DNA of 53,273 bases from Mycolicibacillus koreensis. GTDB taxonomy: Bacteria > Actinomycetota > Actinomycetes > Mycobacteriales > Mycobacteriaceae. The stretch's first letter is position 1. Each line of letters starts with the position of its first letter. The stretch is from positions 1 to 53,273 of the forward strand of contig NZ_NCXO01000030.1 of NCBI RefSeq assembly GCF_002104795.1, written 5' to 3'. Positions 48,252 through 53,273 of this stretch are shown piece by piece. Made by a program: the position numbers and the translations under genes. Below the pieces are notes generated by a model. The model was given only the letters and a program-made list of their open reading frames with translations. It was not told where the DNA came from and did not search any database.

Positions 48252-50140
48252 CAGGCGTGCCCCTCGTTGTCGTCGTCGTCGAAGAGCGGACGGATTCCGC
48301 GCGCCGCTTGGATCTCGTCGTTGCTGGTTCCGGCGGCCACCATCGGCCACACCTGGGCGTCAGCCCCGACGATGAAGTCGATTACCACCGGCCGGTCGTT
48401 GATCGCACGCGCCTGGTTGATGACGTCCTCGACGTCTTCCTCACGCTCGCAACGCAACCCGACGCAGCCGAGCGCCTCGGCCAACTTCACGAAATCGGGG
48501 ATGCGGCGGGAATGGGTGGCCAAGTCGGTCTGCGAATACCGCTCGCCGTAGAACAACGTCTGCCACTGACGCACCATCCCGAGGTTGCCGTTGTTGATCA
48601 ACGCCACCTTGATCGGCAGCCCCTCGATCGCACACGTCGCCAATTCCTGGTTGGTCATCTGGAAACAGCCGTCCCCGTCGATCGCCCACACCTCGGCGTC
48701 GGGCCGTCCCATCTTGGCGCCCATCGCAGCCGGAATCGCGAAGCCCATCGTGCCCAGGCCGCCGGAATTCAGCCAGGTGCGCGGCTTTTCATAGTTGACG
48801 AACTGCGCAGCCCACATCTGGTGCTGCCCCACGCCGGCGACGTAGATCGCGTCGGGCCCGGCAAGGCGGCCGAGGTGCTCGATGACGTACTCCGGGCCGA
48901 GGCTGCCGTCACTCTGCGGACCGTAACTGAGCGGATAGGTGGTCTTGATCTCGTTGAGGTAGCCCCACCATTCGTCGATGTCCAGGCTGATCTGGTCACG
49001 GCGCAGCACCGCCAGCAGATCGGCGATCACGGCCTTGACGTCACCGACGATCGGCACGTCGGCGTGCCGATTCTTACCGATCTCGGCAGGGTCGATGTCG
49101 GCGTGGATCACCTTGGCGTCCGGGGCGAACGAATCCAGCTGTCCGGTCACCCGGTCATCGAATCGCGCACCCAGGGTGATCATCAGGTCGCTGCGCTGCA
49201 GTCCGGCGACCGCGGCGACCGTGCCGTGCATTCCGGGCATCCCCAGGTGCTGCGGATGGCTGTCGGGGAAGGCGCCGCGTGCCATCAAGGTGGTGACCAC
49301 CGGGATGCCGGTCAGCTCGGCGAGTTCGGCCAACTCGGCGGTGGCGTCGCCGCGGATCACTCCGCCGCCCACATAGAGCACCGGGCGATGCGCGGCGGCA
49401 ATCAGTTTGGCGGCCTCCCGGATCTGCCGGTTGTGCGGCTTGGTGTTCGGCTTGTAGCCGGGCAGCTCCATCGTCGGCGGCCAGGAGAACGTGCACGGCC
49501 CCTGCAGGATGTCCTTGGGGATGTCGACGAGCACCACGCCGGGTCGCCCCGATGCGGCGATGTGGAACGCCTCGGCGATGACCCGGGGGATGTCGTCGCC
49601 GTTGCTCACCAGATAGTTGTGTTTGGTGATCGGCATCGTCACCCCGGAGATGTCGGCCTCCTGGAACGCATCGGTGCCGATGAGCTGGCGGCCCACCTGC
49701 CCGGTGATGGCGACCACCGGGATGGAGTCCATCTGCGCGTCGGCCAGCGGGGTGACCAGGTTGGTCGCGCCCGGACCCGAGGTGGCCATGCACACCCCCA
49801 CCCGGCCGGTGGCGTGGGCGTAGCCGCTGGCGGCGTGCCCCGCACCCTGCTCGTGGCGGACCAGGACATGGCGCAGCTTGCGGGAGTCGAACAGCGGGTC
49901 GTAGACCGGCAACACGGCACCGCCGGGGATGCCGAAGATGACCTCGACGTCGAGCTCCTCCAACGACCGGACCACCGATTCGGCGCCGGTCACCTGCTCG
50001 GGAGCGACACGGCGGGCCTTCGCGGTCCTTGCGTCGGTCTTCGTCGCGGTCTTTGCGTCGGTCTTCGCGTCGGTGGAGTCGGCGGCGCCGTTATCCGCAG
50101 GTCGCGGATCGGCCGGCGGCCGCGTGGTGGGTGCGCTCAC
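48251..50140 (-). CDS. ilvB: Acetolactate synthase catalytic subunit
   Basis: Thiamine-diphosphate enzyme making acetolactate and acetohydroxybutyrate, 629 residues (618 in Rv3003c as I recall). The catalytic Glu is in [23 protein letters not shown] segments follow, and the ThDP/Mg motif is [20 protein letters not shown] ending in NNGNLG. An N-terminal extension rich in Lys, Thr and Ala with repeated [18 protein letters not shown] precedes the domain. The GTG at 50140 with aagga upstream was chosen over the open frame to 50209, which would overlap the attenuator terminator. First gene of ilvBNC. Confidence 0.96.
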   Translation of the reverse strand: MSAPTTRPPADPRPADNGAADSTDAKTDAKTATKTDARTAKARRVAPEQVTGAESVVRSLEELDVEVIFGIPGGAVLPVYDPLFDSRKLRHVLVRHEQGAGHAASGYAHATGRVGVCMATSGPGATNLVTPLADAQMDSIPVVAITGQVGRQLIGTDAFQEADISGVTMPITKHNYLVSNGDDIPRVIAEAFHIAASGRPGVVLVDIPKDILQGPCTFSWPPTMELPGYKPNTKPHNRQIREAAKLIAAAHRPVLYVGGGVIRGDATAELAELAELTGIPVVTTLMARGAFPDSHPQHLGMPGMHGTVAAVAGLQRSDLMITLGARFDDRVTGQLDSFAPDAKVIHADIDPAEIGKNRHADVPIVGDVKAVIADLLAVLRRDQISLDIDEWWGYLNEIKTTYPLSYGPQSDGSLGPEYVIEHLGRLAGPDAIYVAGVGQHQMWAAQFVNYEKPRTWLNSGGLGTMGFAIPAAMGAKMGRPDAEVWAIDGDGCFQMTNQELATCAIEGLPIKVALINNGNLGMVRQWQTLFYGERYSQTDLATHSRRIPDFVKLAEALGCVGLRCEREEDVEDVINQARAINDRPVVIDFIVGADAQVWPMVAAGTSNDEIQAARGIRPLFDDDDNEGHA

Positions 50141-50175
50141 GGTGTCCTTCTTTGCTGTCGAAGATTCTGTGCCGA

Positions 50176-50214
50176 GACAAACAAAAACCCCCGCCAGCAG
50201 CTGCTGCACGAGGG
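50176..50214 (-). terminator. Attenuator terminator in the ilvB leader
   Basis: On the minus strand ccctcg pairs with cggggg (50209-50214 and 50188-50193) and cagc pairs with gctg inside, with an agct loop; a T-rich tract gtttttgtttgt follows toward 50176. This is a typical intrinsic terminator, unusual for mycobacteria in having a T-run, and lies 35 nt after the leader peptide stop and before ilvB. Confidence 0.78.
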
Positions 50215-50249
50215 TTGCGCGTCGGTGCTCGAGTACCCGGTTGGGTCAG

Positions 50250-50300
50250 TCAGCCGCCAACGCGCTGACCAAGTACTACGAGCATGCCGCGACTGTTCAT
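50250..50300 (-). CDS. ilvB leader peptide (attenuator)
   Basis: A 16-codon ORF encodes MNSRGMLVVLGQRVGG and ends at TGA 50252-50250. It contains two Leu and three Val codons, including Leu-Val-Val-Leu in a row, and resembles actinobacterial ilvB leaders that I recall, such as one containing ILVLGKRVG in Streptomyces. Stalling at Leu/Val codons when charged tRNA is scarce would prevent the downstream terminator from forming and raise ilvBNC expression. The peptide and terminator are seen; the mechanism is known from the family. Small peptide, not expected to function after translation. Confidence 0.8.
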   Translation of the reverse strand: MNSRGMLVVLGQRVGG

Positions 50301-50383
50301 GCCTCGACGGTAGCGTCCCCACAGGTCAACCGTCAAATATGCCCGCCGCCGACGGCGGCCGCCGATGGTGCGATGATGCCGGG

Positions 50384-50776
50384 GTGACCAGCCAATCCCG
50401 CGCGCGCACCGAACCGGTCGTGATCCGGATCTCGCCGATGGCCCATCTGGCGGTCGGGTTCGTCGCCGTGTGCCTGGTGGCACCGGCGGCGGTCTGGCCG
50501 CCGGCTGCTGCCCTGCTGCTGGTGCCGGTCGCCGCGTCGGTCTGGATCATCCGGGTTCGCACCGTCGCCGACTCGGCGGGCGTGACCGCGCGCACCCTGG
50601 CGGCCAGCCGCACGGTCGGCTGGGACGACGTCGAGGGATTGCGGTTCACCAAGGGATCGTGGGCCCGCGCCCACCTCACCGATGGCACCGAGTTGCTCCT
50701 GCCCGCGGTCACGTTCGCGACGTTGCCGCGCCTCGCCGAGGCCAGCGCCGGGCGGGTACCCAACCCGTACCGGTGA
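50384..50776 (+). CDS. Cfp6-like small membrane/PH-domain protein
   Basis: A 130-residue protein related to Rv3004 (CFP-6). Two hydrophobic helices (AHLAVGFVAVCLVAPAAVWP then AAALLLVPVAASVWII) form a hairpin; the C-terminal part, SAGVTARTLAASRTVGWDDV and EGLRFTKGSWARAHLTDGTE, is a bacterial PH-like domain. GTG start at 50384. Function unknown; the M. tuberculosis protein was found in culture filtrate. Divergent from ilvB. Confidence 0.82.
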   Translation: MTSQSRARTEPVVIRISPMAHLAVGFVAVCLVAPAAVWPPAAALLLVPVAASVWIIRVRTVADSAGVTARTLAASRTVGWDDVEGLRFTKGSWARAHLTDGTELLLPAVTFATLPRLAEASAGRVPNPYR

Positions 50777-50785
50777 GACGGCCGC

Positions 50786-51604
50786 TCAGGTCAGCGGATT
50801 CGCCCCGTTGAGCAGCACCCACATCGCCACCCCGCCGCCGATGCCGAGCAGCAGCGCCAGGAACGAGCCGATGAAGGGCCGCCGCGACCAGCCGCGGCCG
50901 GCGTCGAACCCGTAGCGGCCGGGCCCGACCAGGATGATCGCCACCGCCAGAGCGATCAGCGTCACCTGGTATTCGTGCCCGTCGGGCAGGAAGAACGCGA
51001 ACCGCCCGGAGTCGGCCGAGACCCCGGCCAGCATGCCGTTGATCAGGTACGCGAGTGCGCCGGCGGCCGCCAGGGGCGTGAACAGCCCCAGCACCAGCAG
51101 CACCCCGGCGGTGATCTGACCACCGGCGGCGACATAGGTGAGGATGTCGGCGTGCTCGTAGCCGACGTCGGAGAGTGAATTCTTCAGGCCCGTGAGCCCC
51201 GATCCGCCCCACCACCCGAAGAGTTTCTGCAGGCCGTGCCCGATCAACAGCCCACCCAGGGTCACCCGCAGGATCAGCAGCCCGAGGTCTTGGGTGCCGC
51301 GGCGCCCGGCCGCCCGGACCCGCTCCTCCTGGGCGTGCCAGTCCGGCGGCGCCCCGGGGTCCTGCGGCCCCACATACGGCAGCGGCTCCTGATCGGCCAG
51401 CAGGCTGAACCCCGAACTGGGATAGGGCGGGTTGTGCGGGTCATAGGACGGGATCGCGGTGGTCTCGAAGTCGCCGGCGTAGGTGGCCGACGGCAAGTCG
51501 TCCTCGGGATCGACCAAACTCGCCGAACCGGATGATTGCACGTTGCTGGGGGCCACAGGTTCCTCCGGTCGCTGCCATTGTGGGTCATCGGATTGACGGG
51601 GCAC
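50786..51604 (-). CDS. DoxX-family membrane protein
   Basis: A 272-residue protein, counterpart of Rv3005c. The first 130 residues are a hydrophilic, Pro/Asp-rich cytosolic segment; the rest is a four-helix DoxX bundle (LGLLILRVTLGGLLIGHGLQ, AAGGQITAGVLLVLGLFTPL). In M. tuberculosis, DoxX forms a membrane complex with SodA and SseA for thiol/oxidative stress; applying that here is inference. The GTG at 51604 has TACCCT seven bases upstream as a leaderless -10. The open frame beyond it to 52120 lies antisense to lppZ and is not coding. Confidence 0.86.
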   Translation of the reverse strand: MPRQSDDPQWQRPEEPVAPSNVQSSGSASLVDPEDDLPSATYAGDFETTAIPSYDPHNPPYPSSGFSLLADQEPLPYVGPQDPGAPPDWHAQEERVRAAGRRGTQDLGLLILRVTLGGLLIGHGLQKLFGWWGGSGLTGLKNSLSDVGYEHADILTYVAAGGQITAGVLLVLGLFTPLAAAGALAYLINGMLAGVSADSGRFAFFLPDGHEYQVTLIALAVAIILVGPGRYGFDAGRGWSRRPFIGSFLALLLGIGGGVAMWVLLNGANPLT

Positions 51605-51727
51605 GCCTGACAGGGTAGAGCCCCGCCCCCCTGTTTTGGCGATTTGATTTGCCCTCTTATCCAGGGCGTATCCACACCGTGACCTTCTGCACACACATCT
51701 CCGTGGCGAGCGTCGGACCACGGTCCG

Positions 51728-51733
51728 TAATCT
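51728..51733 (+). promoter_or_regulatory. -10 box for lppZ
   Basis: TAATCT is a near-consensus -10 hexamer, seven bases before the lppZ ATG, so the mRNA should be leaderless. The -35 region is not recognisable. Confidence 0.5.
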
Positions 51734-51740
51734 GGCGGGC

Positions 51741-52865
51741 ATGCGATCGCACCGGCCGGTTCTGTGGATGGTCGCGCTCGGCTGTGCGCTGACGCTCGTG
51801 GCCTCCGGGTGCGCCCGATTCAACGATGCCCAATCCGAGCCGTTCACCGAGGTACCGCAGCTGGCTCCGCCGCCACCGTCGTCGACCCCTCCACCACCGC
51901 CGTTACCGGGCAAGCCGTTCCCGAAGGAGTGCCCGGCACCGGGGGTGATGCAGGGCTGCCTGGAGCCCACCAGCGGGCTGATCATGGGCCCCACCGGCAA
52001 AACCGCCCTGGTCGCCGAGCGGACCACCGGGGCGATCAAGGAGATCGCCACCGACGCCGAGCCGACCGTGAAAACGGTGCTCGACGTCGACCCCGCCGGC
52101 GACGGCGGGCTGATGGACATCGTGCTGTCGCCGACCTACGAGCAGGACCGGTTGATGTATGCCTACATCAGCACCCCGACCGACAACCGCGTCATCCGGA
52201 TCGCCGACGGCGACGTTCCCAAGGACATCCTCACCGGTATCCCCAAGGGCCCGACCGGCAACACCGGCGCGCTGATCTTCACCAGCCCGACCACCCTGGT
52301 CGTGCTGACCGGCGACGCCGGTGACCCCGCCGCGGCCGCTGATCCGGCATCGATGGCCGGCAAGCTGCTGCGCATCGAACAGCCGACCACGGTCGGCCAG
52401 GCGCCACCGACGACGGCGCTGAGCGGCCTGGGGGCCGGCGGCGGGCTGTGCATCGACCCGGCCGACGGTTCGCTGTATGTCACCGATCGCAGCCCGACCG
52501 GCGACCGCCTGCAGCGCATCACCAAGAAATCCGAGGTGTCGACGGTCTGGACCTGGCCGGACAAGCCGGGGGTGGCCGGGTGCGCGGCCCTGGAGGGCAC
52601 GGTGCTGGTGAACTTGGTGAACACCAAACAGACGGTGGTGTTGTCGGTGTCGAAGGACACCGGTGCGCTCACCGGTGAACCCGAAGTGGTCCGCGACGGG
52701 GAGAATCACGGTCACGCCTGGTCGTTGAAACTGTCCCCGGACGGCAACATCTGGGCCGGCACGGTCAACCGCAGCTTCGGCGACGCGGGCACCCTCGATG
52801 ACGTCGTCTTCCCGTTGTTCCCCAAGGGTGGGGGCTTCCCACGTAGCGACGAGGAGAAAACCTAA
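51741..52865 (+). CDS. lppZ: Lipoprotein LppZ
   Basis: A 374-residue lipoprotein orthologous to Rv3006. The signal peptide ends in the lipobox LVASGC (Cys at about 24), then a Pro-rich linker, then a beta-propeller of the PQQ-dependent sugar dehydrogenase (GSDH/YliI) kind, e.g. GLMDIVLSPTYEQDRLMYAY, AGDPAAAADPASMAGKLLRI and ENHGHAWSLKLSPDGNIWAG. Catalytic PQQ residues were not checked, so enzyme activity is open. It is divergent from the DoxX gene. Confidence 0.92.
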   Translation: MRSHRPVLWMVALGCALTLVASGCARFNDAQSEPFTEVPQLAPPPPSSTPPPPPLPGKPFPKECPAPGVMQGCLEPTSGLIMGPTGKTALVAERTTGAIKEIATDAEPTVKTVLDVDPAGDGGLMDIVLSPTYEQDRLMYAYISTPTDNRVIRIADGDVPKDILTGIPKGPTGNTGALIFTSPTTLVVLTGDAGDPAAAADPASMAGKLLRIEQPTTVGQAPPTTALSGLGAGGGLCIDPADGSLYVTDRSPTGDRLQRITKKSEVSTVWTWPDKPGVAGCAALEGTVLVNLVNTKQTVVLSVSKDTGALTGEPEVVRDGENHGHAWSLKLSPDGNIWAGTVNRSFGDAGTLDDVVFPLFPKGGGFPRSDEEKT

Positions 52866-52953
52866 CCCGCACCGCCCGGCGCCCCGGAGCCGTACTGATT
52901 TTTGTCGGCTTGGTTTGGGGATGGTTCGGGTACTGGGGATAACTCTGCTGACC

Positions 52954-53004
52954 GGTGGCGGTGGCGGTGGTTATTGCGGTGGTTATTGCGGTGGTGATGT
53001 GGGG
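52954..53004. repeat. Imperfect ggtggc / ggtggttattgc repeats
   Basis: A GGTGGC-rich run is followed by two copies of ggtggttattgc (about 52966-52989) and degenerate continuation. It lies between lppZ and the 13E12 gene. No gene or hairpin was seen in the interval 52866-53035. Confidence 0.6.
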
Positions 53005-53023
53005 TGATGTCGGGGGGTCGCGC

Positions 53024-53029
53024 TAGTTT
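53024..53029 (+). promoter_or_regulatory. -10 box of the 13E12-family gene
   Basis: TAGTTT (TANNNT) lies six bases before the ATG at 53036, again suggesting a leaderless transcript. No -35 element was seen. Confidence 0.4.
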
Positions 53030-53035
53030 TAGAAC

Positions 53036-53273
53036 ATGAGTTCGATCAACGCGCGGGAGGAGATCACCGCCTGCTACGACGCTCTGGAGGCGGCCGTGGA
53101 CGCGGTGGTCGACCTCGATTGCACGGCGTTGACCACCCCGGAGCGCCTGGCGTTGCTGGAGCGGCTCGAGACCGTGCACCGGCGCCTGCCGGCGGTTGGC
53201 TGTGTCAACCCGATCTGGGACCACGATGACGGCCTGACTGGGACCCACCTGGCACCGGCTAATCACGCCCTTG
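53036..53273 (+). CDS. 13E12-repeat (DUF222) family protein, 5' part
   Basis: The first 79 codons are in the window. MSSINAREEITACYDALEAA through TALTTPERLALLERLETVHR and RLPAV match the N-terminus of mycobacterial 13E12/REP proteins, which carry DUF222 and usually an HNH nuclease domain. After RRLPAV the family continues with a hydrophobic helix (LINQLA-like), but here it reads GCVNPIWDHDDGLTGTHLAP, which does not fit. The switch may be an insertion or recombination junction inside the gene. 13E12 genes are known integration sites of phiRv1-type prophages. The downstream sequence is needed. Confidence 0.7.
   Translation, partial: MSSINAREEITACYDALEAAVDAVVDLDCTALTTPERLALLERLETVHRRLPAVGCVNPIWDHDDGLTGTHLAPANHAL

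Noticed and set aside
48257..50383. Long plus-strand frame opposite ilvB that runs into the cfp6-like gene
   Set aside because: Only the part after the GTG at 50384 resembles a protein family; the rest mirrors ilvB.
52866..53035. PE_PGRS-like Gly-rich coding repeat
   Set aside because: The GGTGGC-type run is under 60 bp, is not in a supported frame and is followed by a separate gene start.

Overview
The window is high-GC actinobacterial DNA, almost certainly from a mycobacterium that is not M. tuberculosis. From about 3 kb to 52.9 kb the gene order follows, from memory, the M. tuberculosis block Rv2965c-Rv3006: coaD, rsmD, pca, a VKOR/DsbA pair, lipN, an aldo-keto reductase, recG, a DhaL protein, ung, thiL, ddlA, gpsA, fbiD, ppk, mutT1, hupB, leuDC, an IclR regulator, two tRNAs, gltX, leuB, serA, ilvC, ilvN, ilvB, a cfp6-like gene, a DoxX protein and lppZ. 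GTG starts, four-base stop/start overlaps and probable leaderless transcripts (a -10 box 6-7 nt before the start codon) are frequent, as is typical of mycobacteria. The Mtb comparisons are recalled, not searched.

Layout. Positions 1-3071 are a mobile and decayed stretch: the 3' end of an IS3-family element, an internal IS3 transposase fragment, a TacAT-type acetyltransferase toxin-antitoxin pair with a palindromic operator, a VapBC pair, and a probable RelA/SpoT-domain remnant. From 3072 to 19059 is core housekeeping DNA: cofactor and RNA modification, anaplerosis, extracytoplasmic disulfide formation, lipid hydrolysis, DNA repair, ribosomal protein L28. From 19187 to 20933 is a second small accessory patch: another copy of the same IS3 3' end, a 5'-truncated ORF coupled to a lipoprotein, and a GNAT gene broken by a 4-bp duplication. 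From 20930 to 52865 is core again, with three groups of genes for branched-chain amino acids (leuCD, leuB-serA, ilvBNC). At 53036 a 13E12-repeat (DUF222) gene begins, loses family similarity after about 50 codons and runs off the window.

How the genes work together. leuC, leuD and leuB together with ilvB, ilvN and ilvC supply most of the leucine/valine/isoleucine pathway. Two controls can be read directly: a divergent IclR gene whose paired palindromes cover both the leuC promoter and its own start, and an attenuator upstream of ilvB made of a 16-residue leader peptide with Leu-Val-Val-Leu followed by an intrinsic terminator. A TetR gene and an MpaB/DUF2236 oxygenase diverge around a perfect 12-bp inverted repeat. 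Genes I do not recall from the M. tuberculosis locus include a gamma-lyase-like PLP enzyme, a second MFS transporter in tandem, a Tat-exported flavin oxidase, a PYGG-rich MmpS-like membrane protein and a lipoprotein resembling a trypsin-type protease without its catalytic histidine. I saw no CRISPR array, rRNA or complete insertion sequence, and no clearly new multi-gene system. The most rewarding leads are the regulatory sites and the decayed accessory patches.
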